Origin: Taenia hydatigena
Lineage: Eukaryota; Platyhelminthes; Cestoda; Cyclophyllidea; Taeniidae
DNA: 64,000 bases
Assembly (NCBI GenBank): GCA_036345935.2
Contig: JADWOT020000001.1
Span: 2,593,258-2,657,257 of the forward strand
Reading direction: 5' to 3'
A program made the translations under genes and the position numbers. Positions within the stretch are counted from its first letter, which is position 1. Every line of letters starts with the position of its first letter. Below the pieces are notes generated by a model. The model did not search any database and was not told the DNA's origin. It saw only the letters and a list, made by a program, of their open reading frames with translations. Shown here one piece after another: positions 45,301 through 56,523 of the stretch.

Positions 45301-45450
45301 AGCACAATCCACACATCAGTGTGTCATGTGTGAAGTAAATGCCTTGCACTTTAAGAGTGACAGCATGATCCACACGTCAATGTGTCACTTCAGGATTGTC
45401 CGTGGTAGCGGACTCAGCGTTAGTGGCGTGATGGAAAGAGCATTGGCTTT
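44912..45450 (+). repeat. Module R5, copy 2
   Basis: Homologous to 31340-31832 and 50790-51230, with GT tracts at 45026-45041 and 45147-45168. A short internal tandem (about 50-60 bp, 'gtgaagcaaat...gcactt') is repeated near 45280 and 45330. Confidence 0.6.
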
Positions 45451-45530
45451 ACCGATTGCGCTTATAGATGCAGCAGAGTGTAGGAATTGGAGAAGTCTTT
45501 GACGTATAACCATTCATCTACCTTGTCTTC

Positions 45531-45800
45531 TTACCTTCGCGAGGCGTTTCCATTGACTGGCCATGCTGAGGTGATAAAGGGTGTTTTAATGAGCTGGAGG
45601 TTGGCGGATCCATGACGGATCGTTTGCTTTTCCACTCTCACAATATCGCTTTCAATGTTGAAGTCGTAGTGGTTTAGTACTGGTCGGGGGTGCTTTGCTG
45701 TTTGCTTGAAGTAGTACACCATCCTCTGAACGATGTTTGCAAAGTAGTGAGAGCGGATGACGAAACCGTTGTGATGGGGCAAGGACTGGCCAAGCGGCTC
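45531..45800 (-). pseudogene. Unknown secreted protein U, best-preserved motif exon
   Basis: The minus-strand frame is open for 83 codons: PHHNGFVIRSHYFANIVQRM, FKQTAKHPRPVLNHYDFNIE, then TIRHGSANLQLIKTPFITSA and a GTAAGA donor after NGNASR. The same motif pattern recurs at 13280-13465, 24003-24260, 30746-30930 and 60860-61110, and base differences often keep residues, which suggests past selection. Other exons of U are absent here, so this is an exon-level relic or an unrecognised partial gene. Confidence 0.5.
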
Positions 45801-46028
45801 CCATCAGGTCTTTGCTCCCCATTCTTCCCCTTCTCGTGCAGCCTACAAGGCTCAAATGTGGACAGTCGAGGATGCCCGCGCCCACTTCGCTCCAAGTCAT
45901 TCCAACTTCACCTCCCACCACACGTGCTCGTATCACCGTGCCCTAACTGGATTGCATCTATTTTCACTTGCGTGACCTACACTATCTGCACAGAAAGGGA
46001 AAGGAGTTGAGAGGAGGGTTTGTGTTAG

Positions 46029-47681
46029 CACAATGCCGACCTCGCTTCCAAAATGACAATTGCCATATTCTATTGCCGGCTGACCGACAGCGCTTCAATT
46101 TGCCAACCCATCGAACACCAGTGGGCTGGGTGGCCATGTGGTCTGATGGACCAACTGGCGTGTCTCGGGGGTCTTCGTGGACACGCTGTCTTCATCGACT
46201 GCAGGTAGTGTCTCTCTACCCCTTCTAACCATCCCTCCATGCGTACGTCCGCCCTCCTATCTCTGTATGCCTCCCTCCCTTCCTTCCTCTCTGCCTCCCC
46301 CTGTCTCTGCATCTCTCCAGCAGGATTCAACTGCCTCAAACCACACGCGCCTGCCCCTCGTCCAATAAAGCCGTCTACTCACCTACATCTAAGTAGAAAG
46401 CACACCTCTGCCTTGTCGTCGTGGCAAGATGTGGATAGTGGAAGAATGCCTTAAGGACGTGGTTAAGGCTGGGGCACATTTCGTCATTAAAGAACCAAAA
46501 TCGTTGCGCCTTTCAATGAATAGGTTCCGGAGGAGATTCAAGACTGCTCGTGGGTCACCACCCGAAGTCCTAACCACAAGAAACAAACACAAGTAGAATT
46601 CATATCTTGAACATCAAAACAGCTGGATGGAGAAGTCGCCTATGCACCAGGGCGGTCACGGAATCTCGAGCGACTGAGTTGGCATGGCGAAGCCAAGCCT
46701 GTGCGTCTACTTCTGCATACAGACGCTCATTCATCGCCCGACATCGACTGCCAACATAGTTGGAAAATACATTTGTGTCAAGTGAAGGGGAAGGAATGCC
46801 TTCAATCACCAACGAGATTGCCTCCCCTTGCCTACAGATCTAACGACTGCGAGCCTGTGAAGATGGACTTCGAGGGCAAGGCAAAGGTGGTGATCGTCGC
46901 CAGTGGCATCCATCATCGCATAGCCGCCAGCCAATATCGCATTCGTCGCTTGGAATGTGGGGATCTGGCCAAGTACTTCAAGGTGCACAGTCTCCGTCAC
47001 CTGCAAACCAAACTGCCACAGCTGGAGGGACTTTGTGCTGGCAAGTTCTAGTACCGCATTGAAAGTCCACTCATCACCTTACCTGACCATTGTAGAGGCC
47101 TCTCAAGCTCTAAGCGCTACCTTCGCCAGGCGACTTCGCCACGTCTTAACGGAAAACCAGCGTGTTCTTGATGCTCTTGATGCCATGACCACCGCCGATT
47201 GCACCAAACTCGGTCAGCTGATGCAACAGAGCCACACCTCCATGAAGTCAGCCACCTTCCGTTGCTCACCACACTCTCACCACGCAGTCCCACCACCTAC
47301 CTCTTCTGCAATTCAGATGCGACTACGAGGTGTCCTGCAAGGAGGTGGATGAATTGATCGACATTTGCATGTCAACGAACGGGGTCTACGGCGCCCGCAT
47401 GACCGGTGGCGGCTTCGGCGGCTCCTTGGTTGTCCTCATCAAACCCGATGCCGTGACCCATCTCATCACCGCAATTGACGTAAGCCAAACTAACACCATC
47501 TGCCCTTTCCTCTCCTCCCTTCTACTGACACCATTTCAAACTCATTTTGCTCTTCCTTATCTTCTAGTCCAAGTACTCAGGCACTGCCAAGGTCTACGTC
47601 GTGGACGCATCACATGGGGCGCACATTCTTCCCAAGAACAAGGAACGCACAAAGTCCACCTCTAAGTGCGATCCGCAGTAG
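46029..47681 (+). CDS. Galactokinase, C-terminal two thirds, splices in frame (copy D)
   Basis: Galactokinase phosphorylates galactose in the Leloir pathway (GHMP kinase family). I can join five exons in phase: 46029-46204, 46838-47040, 47096-47246, 47317-47479, 47568-47681 (807 nt, 268 codons plus stop). They cover [20 protein letters not shown] (with the catalytic Asp of MDQ), [56 protein letters not shown], the GHMP motif 3 as [10 protein letters not shown], and [15 protein letters not shown], all in the order of the human enzyme. Introns are GT-AG except 47041-47095, which is GCAAGT...TAG (55 bp). The N-terminal third, with GRVNLIGEHTDYN, is absent. The GHMP motif 2 (GxGLSSS) is degenerate here (NADLASKM). 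Probably a truncated, inactive copy, though the 3' half is free of stops. Confidence 0.7.
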
Positions 47682-47789
47682 TAAAATCCTTCCTTTCCTC
47701 CTCCACCCCTCTACTCTTCTCCCCCTCGCACTACCAATACACAGCAACGCAGTAGCACATCTCACTTCTTAATAATGGTTCAAAAGGAA

Positions 47790-48570
47790 TCTTCCACAGA
47801 CCACACTGCCGCAATAAGACTTCTTTTGGGAGGCTCGCTCTACTGCCACTTCGTTCACCGTAGTCGTGCAACACCTCCGCATTCTCACATATGTGTCCAC
47901 CAACAAATAGCGCCAGAAGTAGCAGCAGGCAGTCAACTCCAATGGGAACGACAGTTAGGATGCAATCACATGATTCATTCATAAGACTGAGGAGAGGAAG
48001 AGCCTCTCCTCAATTCCATCACCTCCACCATCCATCACCGTCTCGAGGATCACCTTGCCCACGTCTTCACCCAATTCTCCAACCACCAACACGTACACCT
48101 GCTCCATTGCGGTAGCCTGGTTCACACAGATCCCACCACCTTCAGTGAGGTTGGCATCGAGTCCACAGTAGGCGCTGACAAACTCGCCACTTCCAATGCT
48201 CCTCATAGCACGTGAACCGATACCCTCGCAGTCCGTCTGCACTCTCCCAAATAACACCAAGTCGTCAACACGGTGCTCCACTAGACGATCTAGACAGGAG
48301 GCCAGATTGCACACACACCAGCAGTTACATTCGTACAATTGACGGCGCAGAGGCGCCATTGTGGGCTGCAAAAGAAGCTCAGTGTCGAAATGGTAGTTGA
48401 GGCCGCTGCAACGACGCGGAAATTAGGGCTGTCGCAGCCAGACACTTGAGAAAGGATGAGGTCGGGGACAAGGCTACCACAGAAGAGCATTTGCATGGAG
48501 AAAGGTGAACCTACAGAGACACAAAAATCCTTTTCAGCGCACTGATTGGTTGCGAAGTTCGGACACCTGC
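47790..48570 (-). pseudogene. SETMAR-like SET-domain gene, copy D
   Basis: Minus strand. The pre-SET exon (about 48570-48430) reads CPNFATNQCAEKDFCVSVGS, a plausible first Cys cluster. The next frame (48371-47979) has ECNCWCVCNLASCLDRLVEH, GRVQTDCEG, EFVSAYCG and VYVLVVGELG. A frame change then gives LTVVPIGVDC and LHDYGERSGS (47982-47731). Pseudogene by frameshift; convergent with galactokinase copy D about 100 bp away. Confidence 0.7.
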
Positions 48571-48599
48571 AGGCAGCTAGTAATGAAATCCAAGGCACG

Positions 48600-49004
48600 C
48601 AGAGGTAAGGGGTGTTGCTACTTATAAAACGACTAATTGTATGAAATATCCTCACCTGGGAGCATCCAAAGTATGCTTAACCATCAAGTGCTTAGACGGA
48701 ACCACAGGGAGTTAAACGAACCAGTTCCATGGGGATGTGGAACCACAGAGGGACGTAACAAAATGATAGGTCCTTTATTTGTGACGAATAAAATAACAAA
48801 TAAACCCAAACACCCATCAGGAGTGACAGCACATACTGCATATTACAAAAGGCAGAAAAAGACGATTACGAACCTACGATGGAGAGACAATGAAGCACAG
48901 TACAAAGTGACGAGTGCAATGACCTAAAGTGGGATGTGAAACTAAGGATACTTGTAAATTATTGCCCTTTATTGGTGCAATACCAATGTGCTCATCAACC
49001 AATA
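48600..49004. repeat. Start of module R2 (minus), truncated into R4
   Basis: Matches 33330-33680 and 54600-54950, then changes abruptly near 49005 into module R4 (49005-49640). No gene. Confidence 0.5.
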
Positions 49005-49640
49005 CCCAACCATCAGCCCATCCTCCCCGTAGTTTTCACTCCTTCTATCACTTCATCCATCAATCCTCTTGCCCATTCACACTCATATCCACCCATCTCT
49101 ACAACCCCAATTCAACCATTCATTCATCCAACCAGTAAACAGTCGTTCCACTGATACTGAGAAGACATCCAACCCAGCAGACAATCGCATAACATCACTC
49201 TGCACCCAATCGCTCACCAAACACACAACCGTGCATTTCACACACAATTGCTTCCCCATTCCATTTCGATGGTCCTTGATTTGGGGCCTCTCACTCGACC
49301 TCATCATCCAGATAGAGGAAACGCCGTGACACCAGCAGAAGTGGGTGAGTGAAGTGGACCGTGCAATGAGAAGGCGGCGGAATCACACCAGTCGGGTGGG
49401 TGGCTTGGATGGAGTGGGCATTTCTCGTGAAGTGCTCCTCTGCTTTGTTAGGCTTCCTCCTCATACTCACCACACCAATGTGAACCCCCTTAGGACTCAT
49501 GTCTCTTCTATTCACGCATTCCAACTACCTGAGACGCATATTTTGTTGATGAGTACCATATTGCATTCACTTCCTCTACTTTTCATTCCTTTATCCTTCC
49601 ACCCATCCATCTATTCATCCAACTGCCCATGTATTCCTTT
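49005..49640 (+). repeat. Module R4, copy at 49 kb
   Basis: Close copy of 42470-43095. It is followed at about 49645 by the T1 block without the intervening 800 bp. Confidence 0.65.
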
Positions 49641-49644
49641 GCTG

Positions 49645-51230
49645 TATTCACAGAATGTGGTGTCGTTGATATCACAGTCGGTTGGTTCATCATTGTCTCA
49701 TTCACGCTTGGCGCAGTGTGATGCAATTAGTGCTGCAGGAATTGAAGGGCAGCACTCAAATGGATACGCACTTGGGACAAAAAGGTTAAGATGGCGACAG
49801 GAAAAGTACTAAACTGCGAAATCGGTGAAATCTTGAGTATATGAAGTACTATGGAATGGAAGTCTCGCATTCAGCTCACCACGGCAGCACTTCATTGAGC
49901 AAGGAAATAAGTACAACCATGACTACTTCACCGACATGAAATCTGCCTCACGCTTGAACACGTCACCTTGGCATCCCTCCACCGTCCACATCTTGTCATG
50001 CCATCAAGGCACAGATGTGCTTTCTGCTTAGATTTAGCTGAATGAACGGCCTTATTCCACAAGGCACATGAGTGTATGTCGATGGTGTATGAGGACGCAT
50101 GACGACTGTCCAACTCGTGTTAAGTGTGGCGCTGTCCGTCAGTGGAGAAATATACGCGGCAAATGCCAAAGTGGAAGATAACTCGTGTTTGTGCCTACAC
50201 AGCTCATATTTTCCCTCCCGTTTAGATGATAGACATCACGAGGAGGAGGATGAGAAGAATGATGAGGGGAAGGAAGGAGGAGGAGCAGGAGGAGCAGGAG
50301 GAGGCGCAGAAGGAGGAGAAGGAGGAGGAGGTGGAGGAGGAGGTGCAAAGTCCCATTTAAACACTCTAAACTTGCCCTTGATTTCGTCATCCGTTCCCAC
50401 TGCTTTCCCTTTCCACACTTGAACTATCTCTTTCTGAGGCAAAGCCTTCCTTTGCCAGAGAACGCATTTGCTGATCCAACAGAATGCATAAATTAGGCTT
50501 AAAGGGAGTTCAAAACACACTAAAAGGCGATAAATTAGTATTATTGTCGCAAACACAATCGCCAGATTATCGCACGTCAGTGGAATTAGCCTCAATCACG
50601 AGGTTGGAGGAAAGCGCATTTGAAATTGCAACCTCTGCCTCGCGAGCAATGCAAAGGCATAACAGTGTATCGTGTGGCCCTCCAACGCTCTCTCCTGACG
50701 CAGTGTTTTTCACTTGCACCTAATTGTGTGGCCTCGAGTTACGAACTGCCTTTCAACATCCTTTTTTATTTGCCTAAAATACACGAGTTGTATCACGCAA
50801 CGTGGCAGCAATTTGGATTGCTTGAGGCAAACAAATGGTGAGGTGTAACATGCTTCTGTCAAGACGAGGCCATTTCAATCCTCCCACTGTGACGCAAATT
50901 GGTGCGTGTGCGTGTGTGTGCGTGTGGGGATAAACCTGCATCGGGCTTCCTTCAGGCTGTAAATATCCTCTCTGATGATTGGCACACAATGTCCTAGTGC
51001 TGAGTAGGTGTGCTGAATAGATGTGGTTAGTGTGTGTGTGTGTGTGCGCCAATGTTGCCCGAGAAGTGCTGCACCCACCGAGAATACTCCTTCCTTTACT
51101 CACCAGAATTCCGCTACACGCAATTCCATAGGCCACTTCTCATCAGGTTGTCACGCGTGAAGCAAATATTTTGCACTTTATTAGTGACAGCACAATCCAC
51201 ACATCAGTGTGTCACTTCAGAATTCTCCGC
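49645..51230 (+). repeat. Direct repeat T1, copy 2, ending in module R5
   Basis: Collinear with 43803-45300. Module R5 copy 3 occupies 50790-51230 and is truncated at its end. Confidence 0.75.
50099..50422 (+). CDS. Candidate small secreted peptide, unrelated subtype, copy 2 (Gly-rich tail)
   Basis: 107 codons. The start MTTVQLVLSVALSVSGEIYA matches 44284-44493 closely, but the GAG-type repeat that encodes poly-Glu there is read here as a Gly/Ala/Glu-rich stretch (GGGAGGAGGGAEGGEGGGGG) and the frame runs on. Same reservations as for copy 1: no promoter seen and the opposite strand is open. Confidence 0.3.
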   Translation: MTTVQLVLSVALSVSGEIYAANAKVEDNSCLCLHSSYFPSRLDDRHHEEEDEKNDEGKEGGGAGGAGGGAEGGEGGGGGGGGAKSHLNTLNLPLISSSVPTAFPFHT

Positions 51231-51234
51231 AGCA

Positions 51235-51390
51235 GACCCTGCATCTCTCCAAGAACATTCAGCTTTCTTAAACCACACCTGCCTGCCCCTCGTGGAATAA
51301 AGCCGTCTACTCAGCTACATCTAAGTAGAGATCACACCTCTGCCTTGTCATCATGGCAGGGTGTGGTTAGTGGAAAAATGCCTTACACAT
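51235..51390 (+). pseudogene. Galactokinase intron fragment
   Basis: 'cctgcatctctcca' through 'cctctgccttgtcatcatggca' matches the large galactokinase intron at 46305-46430 and 31950-32060. No exon is retained. It is joined to module R1 near 51395. Confidence 0.5.
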
Positions 51391-51394
51391 GATA

Positions 51395-51930
51395 TTCGCC
51401 CCCGACTTCGGCACTCGTAGGCAAATGATCGTAGGGACAATACTTGAGTTAACATTGACTTCATGCACCGCAGCTGTCGGGTGCCATTCCATGGCAGTCA
51501 GTTGATGGATGACAATCCTTCTCCGGTAGTCTTCCACACACTCCAATGCTATCCTCAAAGATGCACACCATCTTCCATACAAGTAAAACCAATTTATGTA
51601 GAACAGATCAAGCATTCCTCATTAGTAGGATAACGAGATGAATTATACGCAACAAGTTAATTCTCGTAGGATAATGGTGTTGAGAGACAAGAGGTCAAAA
51701 TGGAGGTGGGAGGAGCGCATGCAGTAGGCGGTTCTTCAAAGCATTTTCAGCTCAAGGACTGAAGACAATTGGTGGTCATCAAACGAAATGTATGAGGCGG
51801 AGACAAAGTAGTAGCTTTAATGGGTGGTTAGCTTTGAAGCTGCGAGGAGGAGAAGCTTAGGAATGTAAATTTTGTGTGTTAGGACGGGTAGATGCTACAG
51901 TGCTGCAGTACCAGTCAGCAAGGAAATCAG
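51395..51930 (-). repeat. Module R1, copy 5
   Basis: Inverted R1, interrupted at about 51545-51715 by sequence shared with 62945-63090 ('agttctcaaggctagcaggatg'-like versus 'gcattcctcattagtaggataacg'). Confidence 0.5.
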
Positions 51931-51939
51931 AGCTTGGGA

Positions 51940-52765
51940 CAACTAGAGCCTTTCCAAAAGGAGCATAATGCTGTCCCTCAAGGCAGTAACCCTGGTGGCA
52001 ATCATCACCTTTCCTCATTCCATTTCGTCCTACATCATGCTCCTCCATTCTGCAAAGTAGACGGGGTAACCACTGCACTGAGGCCTCAATTGGATGGCAT
52101 GTGTCTCCCATTGTGATGTGCTATTTCTGTGTGGGGCACTACTCCCACAAACTCCTTCACACTTCCCCACACTCATCATTCATCAGTCCATCCAACTTTC
52201 CATTCACACACCCAACACATTCATCCTGCCTTGCACTAATCTCTACATCCACCCATTCTCACCACTCATCCAACATTCCTCCATCCACTCATCCATTCAT
52301 TCTTTCTTTCATTCATTCATTCATCAATCCATACACTCCTTCAACTGATTCTCCATTCACTTACTAATTCCTTCGTTCTTTCTCCCTTTCATCCACTCAT
52401 CACACTTTCCCATATTTCATCTCTTTACCCATCATCAATTCACCCTCTCTTTCTTTCAATCATCCATCCAAACATCAATCCATTTATCCATCGTTCCATT
52501 CACCAAGCAATATATTTATTTCCTTTATTATTTTATTGATAAGCCATCCCTTTTCCACCCATCCACTCAATATTTCATCCTTTCTTCCATTCATCCCACC
52601 ATTTTTATTTTTTTCATCCACCTTTTATCCTCCACTCATCCACACCTTCTTTCCTCGTATTCCTCTAACATCCAATAAATCAAGACAGACTCCGCATGCA
52701 CGCATTGCAATTCATTTTGCAAAATATTTCTTCGCTCTTTCGCCAAGTGTTGATGTCTTCTGGTG
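51940..52765 (+). other. 5' flank of acidic-peptide gene 8, partly CATC-rich
   Basis: 51940-52140 matches 36540-36720, then CATC/ATTC tracts (52150-52660) similar to but more diverged than 37700-38275. No gene. Confidence 0.5.
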
Positions 52766-52770
52766 CAATG

Positions 52771-52828
52771 GGTCAAGGCTGAACCAAACCCAACCCAACC
52801 CAACCCAAGCCAAGCCAGCCTATATAAG
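52771..52828 (+). promoter_or_regulatory. Promoter of acidic-peptide gene 8 with CCCAA repeats
   Basis: GGTCAAGGC at 52771-52779, CCCAA/CCAAG pentamers, TATATAAG at 52821-52828. The longest box-to-TATA distance in the family (41 bp between them). Confidence 0.6.
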
Positions 52829-52871
52829 GTGCAGCAAATGCGAAGGCACCATCATCAACCCAAGACCACAC

Positions 52872-53210
52872 ATGAAGTCGTCGACGTACACCTTCATCGC
52901 TCTCTTCATCGTCGTGTTGGTTGTTGTTTGGGTGAAGGCCAGACCCGATCCCACTCGCACTGCCACTGAGCTGAAGAAGGAGGTGGGAAATGAAGGCGAG
53001 GACGGCTACAAGCTCGACTATGACGAATACGATGATGAAGGTGGCAACACAGGAATAGATGCGCCGAAAAAGCAGGCGATAGGAAAGGCGAAAAGGGAGC
53101 GAAGGACGAGAAGGAAGAGGAAGAAGACAAGAGTACGTCGTTCGCGTAGGGTTAGCAGGAGGCAAAGATACCGTCGTCTGGTGACGCAGTGGTTTCAGTT
53201 GTCGCGATGA
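52872..53210 (+). CDS. Secreted peptide copy 8, tail converted from acidic to strongly basic
   Basis: 112 residues from the signal-peptide Met (MKSSTYTFIALFIVVLVVVW, VKARPDPTRTATELKK). The first half of the mature peptide is acidic (LDYDEYDDEGGNTGIDA). After PKKQAIGKA the tail is Arg/Lys-rich (RRTRRKRKKTRVRRSRR). Alignment with copy 7 shows a 1-base deletion near 53070. The neighbouring frame would give the ancestral GEKGAKDEKEEEED type tail and end at 53149. Unlike copies 6 and 9, no stop follows soon, so the shifted frame runs into former 3' UTR. The poly(A) hexamer is mutated (AATAAC). It may be a neofunctional or dying copy. Confidence 0.65.
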   Translation: MKSSTYTFIALFIVVLVVVWVKARPDPTRTATELKKEVGNEGEDGYKLDYDEYDDEGGNTGIDAPKKQAIGKAKRERRTRRKRKKTRVRRSRRVSRRQRYRRLVTQWFQLSR

Positions 53211-53255
53211 TTTGTTTGCAAATAACAGGAGCATGTAATGCAATGGTTAATGTAG

Positions 53256-53670
53256 CAACACACTCACACCACGCAGTCCCACCACCTACCTCTTCTGCAT
53301 TTCAGATGCGACTACGAGGTGTCCTGCAAGGAGGTGGATGAATTGATCGACATTTGCATGTCAACGAACGGGGTCTACGGCGCCCGCATGACCGGTGGCG
53401 GCTTCGGCGGCTCCTTGGTTGTCCTCATCAAACCCGATGCCGTGACCCATCTCATCACCGCAATTGACGTAAGCCAAACTACCACCATCTGCCCTTTCCT
53501 CTCCTCCCTTCTACTGACACCATTTCAAACTCATTTTGCTCTTCCTTATCTTCTAGTCCAAGTACTCAGGCACTGCCAAGGTCTACGTCGCGGACGCATC
53601 ACATGGGGCGCACATTCTTCCCAAGAACAAGGAGCGCACAAAGTCCACCTCTAAGTGCGATCCGCAGTAG
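53256..53670 (+). pseudogene. Galactokinase, last two exons only (copy E)
   Basis: Exons 53306-53468 ([24 protein letters not shown]) and 53557-53670 ([15 protein letters not shown]...stop) are almost identical to 47317-47681, including both introns. Upstream exons are missing. The sequence switches near 53256 from the 3' flank of acidic gene 8 directly into a galactokinase intron, on the same strand. Confidence 0.75.
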
Positions 53671-53779
53671 TAAAATCCTTCCTTTCCTCCTCCACCCCTC
53701 TACTCTTCTCCCCCTCGCACTACCAATACACAGCAACGCAGTAGCACATCTCACTTCTTAATAATGGTTCAAAAGGAAT

Positions 53780-54560
53780 CTTCCACAGACCACACTGCCG
53801 CAATAAGACTTCTTTTGGGAGGCTCGCTCTACTGCCACTTCGTTCACCGTAGTCGTGCAACACCTCCGCACTCTCACATATGTGTCCACCGACAAATAGC
53901 GCCAGAAGTGGCAGTAGGCAGTCCACTCCAGTGCGAACGACAGTTAGGATGCAATTAAGGGCTTAGTTCATGAGACTGAGGAGAGGAAGAGCCTCTCCTC
54001 AATTCCATCACCTCCACCATCCATCACCGTCTCGAGGATCACCTTGCCCACGTCTTCACCCAATTCTCCAACCACCAACACGTACACCTGCTCCATTGCG
54101 GTAGCCTGGTTCACACAGATCCCACCACCTTCAGTGAGGTTGGCATCGAGTCCACAGTAGGCGCTGACAAACTCGCCACTTCCAATGCTCCTCATAGCAC
54201 GTGAACCGATACCCTCGCAGTCCGTCTGCACTCTCCCAAATAACACCAAGTCGTCAACACGGTGCTCCACTAGACGATCTGGACAGGAGGCCAGATTGCA
54301 CACACGCCAGCAGTTACATTTGTACAATTGACGGCGCAGAGGCGCCATTGTGAGCTGCAAAAGAAGCTCAGTGCCGAAATGGTAGTTGAGGCCGCTGCAA
54401 CGACGCGGAAATTAGGGCTGTCGCAGCCAGACACTTGAGAAAGGATGAGGTCGGGGACAAGGCTACCACAGAAGAGCATTTGCATGGAGAAAGGTGAACC
54501 TACAGAGACACAAAAATCCTTTTCAGCGCACTGATTGGTTGCGAAGTTCGGACACCTGCA
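53780..54560 (-). pseudogene. SETMAR-like SET-domain gene, copy E
   Basis: Nearly identical to copy D (47790-48570) through both the pre-SET exon and the SET core, with the same frame change, so the two share a recently duplicated, already dead ancestor. Reads KCNCWRVCNLASCPDRLVEH and LHDYGERSGS. Confidence 0.7.
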
Positions 54561-54569
54561 GACAGCTAG

Positions 54570-56234
54570 TAATGAAATCCAAGGCACGCAGAGGTAAGGG
54601 GTGTTGCTACTTATAAAACGACTAATTGTATGAAATATCCTCACCTGGGAGCATCCAAAGTATGCTTAACCATCAAGTGCTTAGACGGAACCGCAGAGGG
54701 ACGTAACAAAATGATAGGTCCTTTATTTGTGACGAATAAAATACCAACTAAACCCAAACACCCATCAGGAGTGCCATCACGCACTGCATTTTAACAAAGG
54801 CAGAAAAAGGCGAGTACGAACCTACGATGGAGAGACAATGAGGCACAGTACAAAGTGACGAGTGCAATGACCTAAAGTGGGATGTGGAACTAAGGATACT
54901 TGTGAATTATTGCCTTTTACTGGTGCAATACCAATGCGCTCATCAACGAATACCCATAGAATGTACAACGTTCCAGTCTCGCAGACAATCGTTTACGAAA
55001 ACAGCCACATTTCAGCTCATCGAACAGCCAATTTATGCGACCAAAAAGCCGCACGAAACATCCGATGAATTGCGTTAAATTGAAGGCGATAGCGCAACAA
55101 AAGGAGGGTACTCCTCAAAGAAGGCAAAGAAATAGAGCTTATTATAAGAACATCACAACCTTACCGTGTCACCTGCGGCAGCACAAACGATTTGACCTGA
55201 GCGCATAGTAAGCGAGGCATGAAAATGAATAGCAAAACACTGCAAGCCATAATCAGAAAAAAATAGACAAATAAAGGAATTTAAAAAAAAATTGAGTTTT
55301 ATACCCTTGCTGTTTTGCAATTAGTAGATTCAGATAATACTCAATGTTTTATTACGAATTCGACACTGTCAGTGAATATAATCTTAGGGACAGTTAATGC
55401 AGTTACGATTGCACTAATTTAAGCACAAACTAGAACATGCTGCAGGTGATTATTTTAGGCAAATTAGGCTAGCTTCGTCCCTAGGAACATGTCCTAGTCC
55501 CCTGTTTCCATGACCTGTGCAACCAAACCGTCTGACGCGATAGACGGTTTTTCGGCAGGGTGCATTTATAACACGTTAATGGTTTGCCTCCTTGTCCTTG
55601 TAAAGGTCTGCAGTAGCCCCTTTTCCTACACTACATATTGAATGTTTAGGTACTGCATGACCACTGACTCTCCTCCAGTCTGCAGGGAGGTCTCGGAGGA
55701 TCACAGCATGACATTGCTTACAGAAATGCTGCATCGAGGCGCGCAAGACCTATGGTGAATAAGAAAGCACACCTCCTTGCGGTTAGCGCAAGTCAGGAGG
55801 ATGAGAACCTTACGTCGCATGTCCCTCAAGTTGAGGTCGAGGAAGCATGCAGCTCACAAAATAATCGTTGTTGTTAAAAATGCAGCTTTGATGTTATTGT
55901 CTATGGTGTAAGCCTTCTTCGGAGACTTATGCTTGCAACTCTAGCGCATCTCGTTGGCATTAGTTTGTTTAATTTTAAAGCTGCGTCGTCTTCACCCTTA
56001 GCTGACGAGTAGACTAGGCAAATGCTGCTGCGTGAAGGAGCTCATTTCACTCGCACGCAAAGGAATGAGAAGGAGAGGACTACCGCCTTAAAGCAATGTT
56101 GCTTAGTAGAGCATGCTAGGTGCTGAGAGGGAGATAGACGCGCACTCTCTGCTGCTCTACCTTAACAATATTTGGAACGACCTGAAGGCGCCTTAGGACG
56201 ACGCAGCTTGTCAAATCCCTCTCCCCTTACACAC
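54570..56234 (-). repeat. Module R2 (minus) and adjoining D2 sequence, no gene
   Basis: Collinear with 33300-35035. Frames are not conserved between the two. Confidence 0.5.
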
Positions 56235-56452
56235 GATATTTGCCCCTAACCTTAGCACCTGCACACAAATGATCCTATGGACAATACTTGAGTTAGCATT
56301 GACTTCATACACCACAACTGTCGGGTGCCATTCCATGGTCAGTCAGTTGACGGGTGACAATCCCTCTCCGGTAGTCTCACGTCCACTGTGCCAGCCGACC
56401 ACCCACTTCAATGCTTATTGGGAACCATGGAGTCAGGTCTCCTTCACCACGG
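56235..56452 (-). repeat. Module R1, truncated copy 6
   Basis: Matches 35040-35262, then breaks at 'ttcaccacgg' into CATC/CA microsatellites, where D1 continues with the rest of R1. Confidence 0.55.
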
Positions 56453-56485
56453 ATGCGTCAATCCATCCATCCATCTTTCATTCCT

Positions 56486-56492
56486 ACACACA

Positions 56493-56523
<31 letters not shown>
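56486..56523. repeat. CA dinucleotide microsatellite
   Basis: Nearly uninterrupted AC repeat of about 38 bp. Confidence 0.9.
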
